NCBI GenBank assembly: GCA_000565345.1
Contig: AQOF01000010.1
Span: forward strand, 1 to 61,506
Source: Salinivibrio costicola subsp. costicola ATCC 33508 = LMG 11651
GTDB taxonomy: Bacteria; Pseudomonadota; Gammaproteobacteria; Enterobacterales; Vibrionaceae
DNA length: 61,506 nt
Direction: 5' to 3'
The notes beneath the pieces were generated by a model. The model did no database searches. It worked only from the letters and a program-made list of their open reading frames with translations, and was not told the origin of the DNA. Within the stretch, counting starts at the first letter, position 1. The number at the start of each line of letters is the position of its first letter. The position numbers and the translations under genes are program-made. Below are positions 37,099-47,667 of this stretch, piece after piece.

Positions 37099-37950
37099 TT
37101 GCTCAAACAACGTGTTTTAACCGCGGCCTTGTTAGTCCCGTTAGTGGTCGCTGGAGTCTTTTACTTACCGTTTCCTGCATTTGTTGCAGCGATAGCGGCT
37201 GTCACTTTAATTGGACTTTGGGAATGGACGCAGTTTGTCTCGGCGTCTTCGCGTCTTTTTACCTTTATTATCCCCGCTGCAGCGCTGGCACTTTCGCTCT
37301 TTAGTATTCCTTTTAGTGCCATGGCGCTTGGGCATGTCACACTGCCACCTTTCGCACTGGCGGCAACCGGCGCGGCTTGGTGGCTATTCGCAACCGTGTT
37401 AGTGCTCTCATACCCTCGCTCAGGGGCGTATTGGACCCACAGCAAGTTACTACGCTTACTCTTTGGTCTCGTTACCCTGTTACCGTTTATGTGGAGTGTC
37501 TTGCTGTTGCGTGCAACAGACTACCAGTTCTCCTCTTTTTATGGCGCCAAGTTAGTGCTGCTGGTTTTTGTCCTCGTATGGTGCGCAGATAGTGGTGCCT
37601 ATTTTGCTGGGAAAAAGTTCGGTAAACATAAAATGGCCCCTGCGGTCAGCCCGAATAAAACCCTCGAAGGATTATTGGGTGGGCTCACTGCGGCAGTGGC
37701 AGTGACCTGGTTAGGGACGCATCTGTTAAACATCCATTTCGCCAATGTTGGCGTGTTCTTGGCTGTCACTGTGGTGACCGCCTTGGCGTCCGTGTTGGGT
37801 GACTTAGCGGAGAGTATGTTTAAACGCGTCGCTGGGGTGAAAGACAGTGGTAATTTACTTCCAGGTCATGGGGGCATTCTTGATCGCATTGATAGCTTAA
37901 CGGCAGCGTTCCCAGTGTTTACCGTGTTGTACTTCGCATTTGCGAATTAA
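37099..37950 (+). CDS. cdsA: Phosphatidate cytidylyltransferase
   Basis: CDP-diacylglycerol synthase of the inner membrane, 283 residues with about eight membrane helices. The C-terminal family signature is intact: SVLGDLAESMFKRVAGVKDSGNLLPGHGGILDRIDSL, with WCADSGAYFAGKKFGKHKMAPAVSPNKT before it. The start is TTG at 37099 behind a GAGGAA element. The uppS-cdsA-dxr order is the vibrio one. Confidence 0.95.
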   Translation: MLKQRVLTAALLVPLVVAGVFYLPFPAFVAAIAAVTLIGLWEWTQFVSASSRLFTFIIPAAALALSLFSIPFSAMALGHVTLPPFALAATGAAWWLFATVLVLSYPRSGAYWTHSKLLRLLFGLVTLLPFMWSVLLLRATDYQFSSFYGAKLVLLVFVLVWCADSGAYFAGKKFGKHKMAPAVSPNKTLEGLLGGLTAAVAVTWLGTHLLNIHFANVGVFLAVTVVTALASVLGDLAESMFKRVAGVKDSGNLLPGHGGILDRIDSLTAAFPVFTVLYFAFAN

Positions 37951-37968
37951 GTGAAACGAGTCTTCGAC

Positions 37969-39165
37969 ATGCAAAGAATCACCGTATTAGGCGCCACAGG
38001 TTCTATTGGCTCCAGTACCTTAAAAGTGGTTGCAGCCAACCCTGAAAAGTTTGAAGTCACGGCATTGGCTGCACATACCAATGTCGAGAAAATGATTGCG
38101 TTATGTGTCGATTGGCAACCTGCTTACGCCGCGATGGCCAATCGCGCGTCAGCGCAACAGTTGCGTCATGCGTTGCGTGAAAGAGGGATCGGCACCGAAG
38201 TACTCGCTGGCGAGGACAGTTTATGTCACCTTGCGGCATTACCTGAAGTGGATATGGTGATGGCGGCAGTTGTTGGCGCGGCCGGGCTGTCTTCAACAAT
38301 GGCGGCGGTTAAAGCGGGCAAAAGGGTGCTGCTTGCCAATAAAGAAGCCTTGGTAATGTCTGGACAGTTTTTTATTGATGCTGTTTATCAATACGGCGCT
38401 GAGCTGCTGCCCATCGACAGTGAACACAATGCGATCTTTCAATGCTTGCCGCAATCCGTGCAGCAACAGCCTGGACGCTGTGATTTGCAATCGGCCGGCG
38501 TCAATAAAATTTTGCTAACAGGCTCGGGTGGACCATTTCGCTATCGTGACCCACAAAGCTTAGCGACCGTCAGTGTTGAAGAGGCCATCGCACATCCTAA
38601 TTGGTCGATGGGGCCAAAAATCTCGGTCGATTCAGCAACCATGATGAATAAAGGTTTGGAATACATTGAGGCGCGATGGTTATTCAACGCCCAGCCTCAT
38701 CAACTGGACGTGGTGATCCACCCGCAGTCAGTGATCCACTCCATGGTACAGATGTGTGATGGCTCGGTGCTCGCGCAATTGGGTACGCCCGATATGTGTA
38801 CGCCGATTGCTCATGCAATGGGATATCCTGAGCGCGTTCAAGCGTCGGTAGCGCCTCTTGATTTCACTCAAATTGGCGAATTTACTTTTATGGCACCGGA
38901 TGCGTGTCGTTATCCTTGTCTTTCGCTCGCGATCGCAGCCTGTGAGCAGGGGCAAGCAGCAACCACCACGCTCAATGCCGCCAATGAGCAAGCTGTCGCC
39001 GCGTTTCTTGCCGGAAAGATCAGCTTTATGGATATTGCTCGCATCAATGAGCAGGTATTGACCCAATCATCGCTTCCCACGCCAACAAGCTTGGATTGCT
39101 TATTTGAGCTGGATAGAATAGCTCGCATGGCTGCCAATGAGCAGATTACTAAGGTGACAAAATGA
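37969..39165 (+). CDS. dxr: 1-deoxy-D-xylulose 5-phosphate reductoisomerase
   Basis: First committed step of the MEP isoprenoid pathway. 398 residues from ATG 37969, equal to E. coli DXR; an in-frame GTG at 37951 directly abuts the cdsA stop and is less likely. NADPH loop [16 protein letters not shown], metal site [13 protein letters not shown] and [29 protein letters not shown]. The stop overlaps the rseP start (ATGA). Confidence 0.96.
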   Translation: MQRITVLGATGSIGSSTLKVVAANPEKFEVTALAAHTNVEKMIALCVDWQPAYAAMANRASAQQLRHALRERGIGTEVLAGEDSLCHLAALPEVDMVMAAVVGAAGLSSTMAAVKAGKRVLLANKEALVMSGQFFIDAVYQYGAELLPIDSEHNAIFQCLPQSVQQQPGRCDLQSAGVNKILLTGSGGPFRYRDPQSLATVSVEEAIAHPNWSMGPKISVDSATMMNKGLEYIEARWLFNAQPHQLDVVIHPQSVIHSMVQMCDGSVLAQLGTPDMCTPIAHAMGYPERVQASVAPLDFTQIGEFTFMAPDACRYPCLSLAIAACEQGQAATTTLNAANEQAVAAFLAGKISFMDIARINEQVLTQSSLPTPTSLDCLFELDRIARMAANEQITKVTK

Positions 39166-40516
39166 GCGATTTTCTTTGGAACGCGGCGGCGTTTATTGTC
39201 GCGCTTGGCATACTGGTTGCAATTCACGAATACGGTCACTTTTGGGTCGCTCGTCGCTGTGGTGTAAAGGTTGAGCGTTTTTCAATTGGCTTTGGTCGCG
39301 CATTATGGCGCTGGTATGGCAAAGACAATACCGAATACGTGATTGCTGCGATCCCGCTCGGTGGCTACGTCAAAATGTTGGATGAGCGTATTGAGGCTGT
39401 TCCTGACGCAGACAAGCACCGCGCATTTAACAACCAACCCCTATGGCAACGTAGCGCCATTGTCGCCGCCGGCCCTATCGCTAACTTTATCTTTGCCGCC
39501 TTTGCGTATTGGCTGGTGATGATGATCGGTGTTCCTGCTGTCAAACCTGTGATCGGCGAAATATCCCCCAACTCGATTGCTGCTGAAGCCGGAATCGAAT
39601 CAGGAATGGAACTAACCCAAGTTTCCGGCGTCGAAACCGCTGATTGGCAAGCGGTTAATTTTGCGTTGATCGGGCATATTGGTGATGAGAGCATGACCCT
39701 CACTGCGAAACAGAGTCCGGCGCAAACTTATCAACGCGATTACACCCTAGATCTCACGCAATGGCAGTTTGACCCAGAAAAACAATCGCCTTTGACGACG
39801 CTTGGCATCACGCCTTATCGACCCGCGATCACATTGTCGGTCGCACAAGTGGTTGAACAGAGCGCGGCAGCGCAAGCTGGACTCGAGCAAGGTGATAAGA
39901 TCGTTGCCGTGGATGACACTGAGTTGGCATCATGGCAAGCGCTCGTTGCGGTGATCAAACGAAGTCCCAATCAAAGCTTGTCGCTGACAATCGTCCGCGA
40001 TGGGGAAACGCAAAATTTGACACTCACCCCGGATGCGCGTGACGTTGAAGGTCAAATGACAGGGTATGCGGGGATTGCTCCCCAAATGGCAGCATGGCCG
40101 GAATCATACCGTTTCACGCAACAATATGGGCCGTTAGCGGCGATACCAGAAGCGGTCAATAAAACGGGCCAAGTGATCAGCATGACCGTCAATATGATAA
40201 AAAACTGATCACCGGTGATGTGGGTGTGAACAACTTAAGTGGTCCTATATCGATCGCGAAAGGTGCGGGCATGACAGCAGAGATCGGATTGATCTCATTT
40301 TTAGGGTTCATGGCACTGATCAGTGTGAACCTAGGCATTATCAATTTACTTCCTCTGCCCGTATTAGATGGCGGCCATTTGCTGTTCTTTGGGATTGAGG
40401 CTGTGACACGAAAACCGGTTTCCGAGCGTGTACAGGACTTTGGGTATCGTATCGGCGCTGCCGTGTTGATGATGGTGATGGCAGTGGCATTGTTTAACGA
40501 CTTCGCCCGACTTTAA
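39162..40516 (+). CDS. rseP: Site-2 protease RseP, frameshifted
   Basis: Inner-membrane zinc protease that cuts RseA in the sigma-E envelope stress response. The zinc site HEYGHF is near residue 22, two PDZ regions lie in the middle, and the third metal ligand is in [14 protein letters not shown] near the end. The frame breaks in the A run at 40199-40204; one more A gives [26 protein letters not shown] and a protein of 451 residues, against 450 in E. coli. Overlaps dxr by four bases. Confidence 0.95.
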
Positions 40517-40549
40517 ACGGTTAGTATTCAAGGATAAGTCAGATAGCAC

Positions 40550-42979
40550 ATGGCGATGAAAAAACTATTAATAGCGTCTCTTTTAGTAAGCAGCAGTATG
40601 GCGCATGCTGACACATTCGAGGTAAGCGATATCCGCTTTGAAGGCCTACAGCGCGTCAGCTTAGGGGCTGCATTGCTATCGATGCCGGTCCGAGTAGGTG
40701 ACAACGTCGACGACGAAGATGTGGCGGATGTGATAAATGCACTGTTTGCCTCGGGTAATTTCGAGGATGTGCGCGTCTATCGCGATGATGAACCTTGCTG
40801 GTTAAAGTCGTGGAGCGTCCTACTATTGCGAGCATTTCGTTCTCAGGCAACAAAGCAATTAAAAAAGAGCAGCTACAAGAAAACCTCACGTCTTCCGGGC
40901 TGCGTGTCGGTGAGGCGCTTGATCGGACAAAGCTTAGTAATATTGAGAAAGGCTTAGAAGACTTTTACTACAGTGTGGGTAAATACAGTGCGTCGGTAAA
41001 AGCCGTTGTTACGCCTTTGCCGCGAAATCGCGCGGATTTGAAGTTTGTATTTACTGAGGGCGTCTCGGCCAAGATTGAGCAGATCAATTTCGTGGGGAAC
41101 GACGTCTTCAGTGATGACGCATTACGCGATAGCTTCGATTTGCGTGCCGATGTACCGTGGTGGAATTTCTTAGCCAACGAAAAGTATCAAAAGCAGGTGC
41201 TTGCTGGCGATCTGGAAAAACTGCGTAATTTTTATCTCAATCGTGGGTATTTAAAGTTTCGCGTTGAATCGACCCAGGTGGCTATTTCGCCAGATAAAAA
41301 GGGTGTTTACATCACTCTGAATGTGAATGAAGGCAAGCCGTATGAGATTGCTGATGTCAACTTTCGTGGCGATCCGCAAAACGAAGACACTTACCGTTCA
41401 TTGGTCAGCTTTACCCGTGGTGATACCTACAATGGCGATAAGGTGACTGCACTCGAAGAGGCCATTAAGCGCCATCTTGGTGAAACCGGCTTTGCCTACC
41501 CCAAAGTCAATACCATGCCGACTTTTGACGATGACAATCAACAAGTCTCACTGACCGTGAATGTCGAGCCGGGTAAGCGTATCTACGTGCGCAATATCCG
41601 CTTTTCCGGGAATACCACGTCTAAAGATGAAGTGTTACGCCGTGAAATGCGACAGCTGGAAGGAACCTGGCTAAACGCCAAAGCGGTCACTCGAGGGAAA
41701 GAGCGGTTGAGTCGTACCGGCTTTTTCCAGAATGTTGAAGTGGACACTCAGCGCGTACCAGGCACGGACGATCAAGTCGATGTTAACTATAAAGTCAAAG
41801 AAGCTAACTCAGGCAGCATCAACTTTGGTATCGGTTATGGCACCGAGTCAGGCGCCAGTTTACAGCTCGGTTTGCAGCAAGATAACTTTGCCGGTACCGG
41901 TAATCGCTTTGGCATCAACGCCATGGTCAATGATTACCGTAAAAACCTAACGCTTGAATACCGTGACCCTTACTTTACCCTCGACGGTGTCAGCCTTGGC
42001 GGTAAGGTCTTCTACAACGAGTTTGAGGCGCGTGACGCCAACATCGTTGAGTATACCAACGAGAGTTACGGTACCAACCTGACGTGGGGCTTTTGGACCG
42101 ATGAGCTGAATTCGATCGACTTCTCGCTCGGTTACACCCACAACAAAATCGAAAATATTGGTGAGTACTACCAAATCAAGAAATTTCTTGACCGTCACGA
42201 TGATAACCATACGAACAATGATGGACTCGAAGTCGATGATTTTGATATGTCCGTTTCATGGACGCGTAACAACCTTAACCGTGGTTACTTCCCGACTGCC
42301 GGTAATTATCAGCGAGCGTCTTACCGCATGACAGTACCGGCTCAGACGTTCAGTATTTTAAAATGCAGTACGATATTCGCCAATACGTGCCGTTGACGCA
42401 AGAACATGAATTCACCCTATTGATGCATGGCCGACTTGCGTATGGTAACGGTTATGGCCAAACCAATGGCCAAGACCATATGCTGCCGTTTTATGAAAAC
42501 TATTACGCGGGGGGGTTCTCCTCGTTGCGCGGTTTCCGCTCAAACTCGGTTGGGCCGAAAGCAGTCTATGGCAAGGGTGGTTCACCTCAGCCAAATAGTG
42601 ATGATGTTGAGAATAATGAAGGGGATTACGGCTCTTCAGATTCTGTAGGCGGTAATGCTATGGCACGCGCCAGTGCCGAGTTGATTGTGCCAACACCGTT
42701 TGCCTCAGAGGAAGCGCGCGGACAAATCCGTACCAGTGTGTTTATCGATGCCGCTTCAGTGTGGGATACCGAGTATGACGTATCCGCGCTGCTGCTTACA
42801 GTGGCCGGGATAATATTAAGGATTATTCAGATCCATCCAATATCAGTGCCGCTTACGGTGTGGCACTGCAGTGGATGTCACCGATGGCACCTTTGGTGTT
42901 TTCCATCGCAAAACCTATAACTAGCCAGCCTGGCGACGATGAAGAGTTCTTTACCTTCACGATCGGGCGCACATTCTGA
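40550..42979 (+). CDS. bamA: Outer membrane protein assembly factor BamA, frameshifted three times
   Basis: Essential Omp85 insertase. Signal peptide [20 protein letters not shown], five POTRA domains (about residues 22-420) and a 16-strand barrel with the conserved VRGF-type loop [17 protein letters not shown]. Restoring one base at each of three short runs (AA at 40791-40792, GG at 42339-42340, TT at 42796-42797) gives an 810-residue protein, exactly the E. coli length, ending FTIGRTF with a terminal Phe. Three breaks in an essential gene, each a single lost base, point to sequencing error. Confidence 0.95.
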
Positions 42980-42999
42980 TGATCAGAAAGGAGACTATT

Positions 43000-43508
43000 G
43001 TGAAATCATTTTTGAAAGCAGCGGGACTGAGTGTCGCGGTATTGACCACGTCCATGTACGCATCAGCGGCTGATGCTGCACAGAAAGTGGGCTACGTATC
43101 AACCGGCGCTGTGATGTCGCAGCTAGCGCAAAAAAATAACCTCAATGAGAAATTGCGTGGTGAATTTAAAGATCGCGTCGCAGAGATTGAACGTTTGAAA
43201 GAAAAGCTCTCAAAAGGCGTAGAAAAACTTAAACGTAATGGTGAGCTGATGAGCGAAGACGAGCGCGTGAAGCTACAACGCGAGCTTCAGTCGATGGAGT
43301 CTGACTATAAACTCAAAGTAAAAGCCTTGCAGGAAGATCAGCGCAAGCGCGGCGGCCAAGAAGAGTCTAAGCTGGTGCAAAAGCTGAAAAAAGCCGTCGA
43401 TAAAGTAGCAGAGCAAGAGGCTATGACATCGTGATTGATGCCAATGCCGTTTTGTATGCGAACCCAAGTGATGATTTGTCTGAAAAAGTGATTAACGCAG
43501 TTAACTAA
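43000..43508 (+). CDS. skp: Periplasmic chaperone Skp (OmpH), frameshifted
   Basis: Trimeric chaperone carrying outer-membrane proteins across the periplasm. Start GTG 43000 with AAGGAG before it; signal peptide [23 protein letters not shown], then [16 protein letters not shown] and a long charged coiled coil. The last part is out of frame: one G restored at 43419-43420 gives [30 protein letters not shown] and a normal length of 169 residues. It follows bamA by 20 bases, as in E. coli. Confidence 0.94.
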
Positions 43509-43522
43509 CCGTCGAGGAGCCC

Positions 43523-44548
43523 ATGGTTTCAATTACTCTCGCTGAATTAGCGGAAAAACTGGATGCACAGCTCCACGGAGACGGCGCTGTAACGATAACC
43601 TCGCTTGCAGGGATGAATTCAGCGGGAGAAGGGCAAATTACCTTCTTATCGAGTCCGAAATATCGGAAGGATCTTGCACTGTGTCGTGCTAGCGCGGTGA
43701 TGCTTAAAGAAGGCGATCTTGCTTATTGTCATGGCAATGCCTTGGTGGTGTCAGACCCCTATTTAGCCTACGCGAAGGTCGCACAAATTTTAGATACGAC
43801 CCCTGCCTGCGCCACCGATATCGCGTCGTCAGCGGTCGTTGCAAGTGATGCCGTCCTAGGTGAAGGCGTCGCCATTGGCCCTAATGCGGTGATTGAATCT
43901 GGGGCGTTGATTGGTGACAACGTTCAAATTGGTGCAGGTTGCTTTATTGGTAAGGGCGCAAAACTCGGCGCGCGGACAAAACTGTGGGCCAATGTTAGCG
44001 TCTATCATCATGTCGTTATCGGTCAAGATTGTTTGGTTCAAGCAGGAACAGTGATCGGCGCAGATGGGTTTGGCTACGCCAATGACAAAGGCAACTGGAT
44101 TAAAATCCCTCAGCTTGGCCGGGTTGTGATTGGTAACCGAGTCGAAATAGGTGCCTGTACCACTATCGACCGTGGGGCGTTGGATGATACCGAGATTGCT
44201 GATGGCGTGATTATCGACAATCAGTGCCAGATTGCGCATAATGTCTCGATTGGTGAGAACACGGCAATCGCGGGTGCAACGGTAATGGCAGGCAGCCTCA
44301 AAGTAGGCAAACACTGCATTATCGGTGGCGCCAGCGTGTTTAATGGCCATATGGAAATCACAGATAACGTGACCATCACAGGAATGGCGATGGTAATGCG
44401 GCCAATCACTGAGCCGGGCATGTATTCGTCCGGTATTCCGTTACAGCCCAACCGCGAGTGGCGGAAAACAGCCGCGCGTGTGCTCAAAATTGACGAGATG
44501 CACAAGCGACTTAAAGAGCTGGAACATCAGCTCGACAAACAAGATTAA
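43523..44548 (+). CDS. lpxD: UDP-3-O-acyl-glucosamine N-acyltransferase
   Basis: Third step of lipid A synthesis. 341 residues, equal to E. coli LpxD, with the N-terminal uridine-binding part ([18 protein letters not shown]) and a left-handed beta-helix of hexapeptide repeats ([22 protein letters not shown]), catalytic His in NQCQIAHNV and HCIIGGA, and a C-terminal helix ([11 protein letters not shown]). A terminator-like hairpin separates it from fabZ. Confidence 0.97.
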   Translation: MVSITLAELAEKLDAQLHGDGAVTITSLAGMNSAGEGQITFLSSPKYRKDLALCRASAVMLKEGDLAYCHGNALVVSDPYLAYAKVAQILDTTPACATDIASSAVVASDAVLGEGVAIGPNAVIESGALIGDNVQIGAGCFIGKGAKLGARTKLWANVSVYHHVVIGQDCLVQAGTVIGADGFGYANDKGNWIKIPQLGRVVIGNRVEIGACTTIDRGALDDTEIADGVIIDNQCQIAHNVSIGENTAIAGATVMAGSLKVGKHCIIGGASVFNGHMEITDNVTITGMAMVMRPITEPGMYSSGIPLQPNREWRKTAARVLKIDEMHKRLKELEHQLDKQD

Positions 44549-44562
44549 CGCCGAGAATAGCA

Positions 44563-44590
44563 GGCCCGCCTTAGTAACGCGGGCCGTTTT
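44563..44590 (+). terminator. Terminator-like hairpin between lpxD and fabZ
   Basis: Perfect 7-bp stem GGCCCGC / GCGGGCC with a 9-base loop followed by GTTTT. It interrupts the lipid A gene cluster, where lpxD and fabZ are usually closely coupled. Confidence 0.65.
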
Positions 44591-44632
44591 GCGTTAATGA
44601 AGTCAGTATTGGATTTGAACGGGAATACTACC

Positions 44633-45085
44633 TTGACTCGCGAAAAAAAAGTTCTATATATCAATGAAATCAAAGAGCTGTTACCACACCGCTATCCTTT
44701 TTTGTTGATTGATCGTGTTACCGATTTTGAAGAAGGGCAGTACCTTCACGCGATTAAAAATATTACGGTTAATGAGCCGCAGTTCACTGGGCATTTTCCG
44801 CAGTTGCCGGTGTTCCCAGGCGTACTGATCCTAGAGGCGATGGCACAAGCGACAGGCTTGCTCGCGTTTAAGACCTTCGGTAAGCCGAAAGACAACGAGC
44901 TATACTATTTTGCAAGCATTGATAATGCTAAATTCCGCCGCCCAGTCTCGCCAGGCGACCAACTGGTTCTCGAGGTAGAATTTATTAAAGAGCGCCGAGG
45001 TATTGCGGCCTTTACTGGCGTCGCAAAAGTCGATGGTGATGTTGTCTGCTCGGCTCAATTAAAGTGCGCAAGAAGAGAGATCTAA
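44633..45085 (+). CDS. fabZ: 3-hydroxyacyl-ACP dehydratase FabZ
   Basis: Dehydrates beta-hydroxyacyl-ACP in fatty acid synthesis, competing with LpxA for the C14 intermediate. 150 residues from TTG 44633 ([28 protein letters not shown]), which matches family starts; an upstream in-frame ATG at 44597 would add 12 unconserved residues. Catalytic His in [19 protein letters not shown], with the Glu in that block. It ends two bases before the lpxA start. Confidence 0.94.
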   Translation: MTREKKVLYINEIKELLPHRYPFLLIDRVTDFEEGQYLHAIKNITVNEPQFTGHFPQLPVFPGVLILEAMAQATGLLAFKTFGKPKDNELYYFASIDNAKFRRPVSPGDQLVLEVEFIKERRGIAAFTGVAKVDGDVVCSAQLKCARREI

Positions 45086-45087
45086 TT

Positions 45088-45876
45088 GTGATCCACGAAA
45101 CTGCCTATATCCATCCCGCTGCCGTTGTCGAAGACGGTGTAGTCTTGGGGGAAAACGTAAAAATTGGCGCCTTTTCTTATGTGGGGAAGGGGGTAGAGAT
45201 CGGTGCAGGGACCGAAGTGATGACCCATGTGGTGATCAAAGGGCCTACGCGTATTGGTTGTGATAATAGAATCTATCAGTTCGCCTCCATTGGTGAAGCA
45301 TGCCAAGATCTTAAATATGCTGGTGAGCCAACAACATTGGAAATTGGTGATCGCAATACCATTCGGGAAAGCGTGACCATGCACCGCGGCACGGTGCAAG
45401 ATAAAGGCGAAACCAAAGTTGGCAGCGACAACCTGTTTATGATTAATGCTCACGTTGCCCATGATTGTGTGGTAGGGAATCATTGTATTTTTGCCAACAA
45501 TGCGACCTTGGCAGGACACGTCCATGTCGATGACTACGCGATAGTGGGCGGGATGTCAGCTATTCACCAGTTCTGCGTCATTGGTAGTCATGCCATGCTC
45601 GGCGGCGGATCCATTGTGGTTCAAGACGTGCCACCGTATGTGATGGCTCAAGGCAATCACTGCGCACCGTTTGGGATCAATGTGGAGGGTCTCAAACGCC
45701 GTGGCTTCGACAAGTCCGCCATTCGGGCCATTCGTGCGGTGTATAAAAACATGTATCGCGCCGGTAAAACGTTAGAAGAAGTGAAAAAAGAGCTCGCGGC
45801 GCAAGCAGAAGACGAACCTGCATTGGCGTTGTTTGTTGACTTTTTTGCACGCTCAACGCGAGGCGTTATTCGTTAA
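45088..45876 (+). CDS. lpxA: UDP-N-acetylglucosamine O-acyltransferase
   Basis: First step of lipid A synthesis. 262 residues from GTG 45088 ([17 protein letters not shown]), the E. coli length; a longer in-frame GTG start at 45064 would overlap fabZ. Hexapeptide beta-helix with the catalytic His in [13 protein letters not shown] and C-terminal RGVIR. Its TAA overlaps the lpxB ATG (TAATG), indicating coupling. Confidence 0.96.
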   Translation: MIHETAYIHPAAVVEDGVVLGENVKIGAFSYVGKGVEIGAGTEVMTHVVIKGPTRIGCDNRIYQFASIGEACQDLKYAGEPTTLEIGDRNTIRESVTMHRGTVQDKGETKVGSDNLFMINAHVAHDCVVGNHCIFANNATLAGHVHVDDYAIVGGMSAIHQFCVIGSHAMLGGGSIVVQDVPPYVMAQGNHCAPFGINVEGLKRRGFDKSAIRAIRAVYKNMYRAGKTLEEVKKELAAQAEDEPALALFVDFFARSTRGVIR

Positions 45877-47030
45877 TGTTACCGAGTGAGCGTCCATTAC
45901 GGGTTGGAATCGTCGCCGGAGAAATCTCCGGCGATGTTTTAGGTGAAGGCCTCATCAAGGCACTGCGCGCCCAGCACCCGAATATTGAATTTGTCGGCAT
46001 TGGCGGCCCACGAATGATAGCGCAAGGCTGCCAGAGCCTGTTTGATATGGAAGAGCTGTCCGTGATGGGGCTGGTCGAGGTCTTGGGTCGACTGCCGCGT
46101 TTATTGAATGTGAAGGCCGCGCTGGTGAAGCACTTTACTGCTCATCCGCCTGATGTCTTTATTGGTATTGATGCGCCGGACTTTAACTTACGTCTTGAAG
46201 CATCATTAAAAAAAGCCGGAATAAAAACCGTCCATTACGTCAGCCCGTCAGTGTGGGCGTGGCGGCAAAAGCGGATCTTTAAAATTGCGGCCGCCACGGA
46301 TCTTGTCTTAGCGTTTCTGCCCTTTGAAAAAGCGTTTTACGATAAGTTCGACGTGCCGTGTGCCTTTGTCGGTCACACCATGGCGGATAGCATTCCGATG
46401 CAAGTGAATAAAACGGCGGCACAGCAAACCCTGGGGCTTGATCCCAATAAACGTTGGTTAGCGGTCCTTCCGGGAAGTCGCGGCAGTGAGATGGCGATGT
46501 TAGCCCCGCCGTTCATACAAGCCTGCCAACAGCTTGCGGCACGTTATCCGGAACTTGGCTTTGTGGTTGCTTTGGTTAACTCGGCACGTCGCGAACAGTT
46601 TGAGCAAGCTTGGCAGGCCATTGCCCCAGAGCTTTCGTTTACCTTGGTTGACGATACGGCGCGCCAGGTTATTAGTGCGGCCGATTCTGTGTTGCTGGCG
46701 TCGGGAACCGTCGCGCTTGAATGCATGTTACTCAAGCGTCCTATGGTGGTGGGCTACCGCGTGAAACCACTGACAGCATGGCTGGCAAAGCGTTTGCTTA
46801 AGACCCAGTATGTCTCGTTACCGAATATTTTAGCAGACGCGCCACTGGTGCCTGAACTGCTGCAGGAAGACTGTCAGCCAGAGGCGTTAGCGAAGGCCGT
46901 TAGTGATCAGCTTGATAGCGATAATCAAGCACTGTTGTCCACCTTTACTGCGTTGCATCAAACTATTCGTCAAAATGCGGATGCCTCCGCCGCCAAGGCA
47001 GTATTAACACTATTGGGTCACCATGACTGA
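45876..47030 (+). CDS. lpxB: Lipid-A-disaccharide synthase
   Basis: Glycosyltransferase joining UDP-diacylglucosamine and lipid X, peripheral at the inner membrane. 384 residues (E. coli 382). Motifs: [56 protein letters not shown] and [22 protein letters not shown]. Overlaps lpxA and rnhB at its two ends. Confidence 0.97.
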   Translation: MLPSERPLRVGIVAGEISGDVLGEGLIKALRAQHPNIEFVGIGGPRMIAQGCQSLFDMEELSVMGLVEVLGRLPRLLNVKAALVKHFTAHPPDVFIGIDAPDFNLRLEASLKKAGIKTVHYVSPSVWAWRQKRIFKIAAATDLVLAFLPFEKAFYDKFDVPCAFVGHTMADSIPMQVNKTAAQQTLGLDPNKRWLAVLPGSRGSEMAMLAPPFIQACQQLAARYPELGFVVALVNSARREQFEQAWQAIAPELSFTLVDDTARQVISAADSVLLASGTVALECMLLKRPMVVGYRVKPLTAWLAKRLLKTQYVSLPNILADAPLVPELLQEDCQPEALAKAVSDQLDSDNQALLSTFTALHQTIRQNADASAAKAVLTLLGHHD

Positions 47031-47622
47031 ACAACCTTTTGTATACCCGGACGCCAACGTGATTGCTGGTGTTGATGAGGTCGGGCGAGGCCCGCTTGTC
47101 GGCGCGGTGGTGACAGCGGCGGTGATTTTAGATCCCAATCAGCCGATTGTTGGATTAACCGATTCAAAGAAACTGAGCGAGAAAAAGCGGCTTGCGCTGT
47201 ATGATGAAATCAAAACCAAAGCTTTGGCTTGGTCGGTGGGGCGTGCTGAGCCTGATGAAATTGATGCACTCAATATATTACACGCCACGATGCTAGCGAT
47301 GCAGCGTGCGGTGAATGGACTGTCGGTTACTCCGGATTATGCGCTGATTGACGGTAATCGCGTGCCTGACTTACCGATGCCGGCGCAAGCCGTTGTGAAA
47401 GGTGACTTACGCGTGGCGGAAATCAGTGCCGCCTCAATTTTAGCCAAGGTCGATCGCGATCATGAAATGGCGTTACTGGATGCCGCGTATCCAGGCTACG
47501 GATTTGCCCAACATAAAGGGTATCCGACCAAAGTTCATATGGCCGCTTTAGCCGAGCACGGTGCCTTACCGATGCATCGTAAGAGCTTTAAGCCGGTTAA
47601 ACGCGCACTCGGTATCGACTAG
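47023..47622 (+). CDS. rnhB: Ribonuclease HII
   Basis: Cuts RNA in RNA-DNA hybrids and removes misincorporated ribonucleotides. 199 residues, near E. coli RNase HII (198). Catalytic acids lie in [24 protein letters not shown] and [16 protein letters not shown]; the end is [15 protein letters not shown] then HRKSFKPV. Overlaps lpxB by eight bases. Confidence 0.97.
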   Translation: MTEQPFVYPDANVIAGVDEVGRGPLVGAVVTAAVILDPNQPIVGLTDSKKLSEKKRLALYDEIKTKALAWSVGRAEPDEIDALNILHATMLAMQRAVNGLSVTPDYALIDGNRVPDLPMPAQAVVKGDLRVAEISAASILAKVDRDHEMALLDAAYPGYGFAQHKGYPTKVHMAALAEHGALPMHRKSFKPVKRALGID

Positions 47623-47667
47623 TGCGCGCTATTTATCTCAGCCAATCATAGTGAAGTAGCGAGTTTT

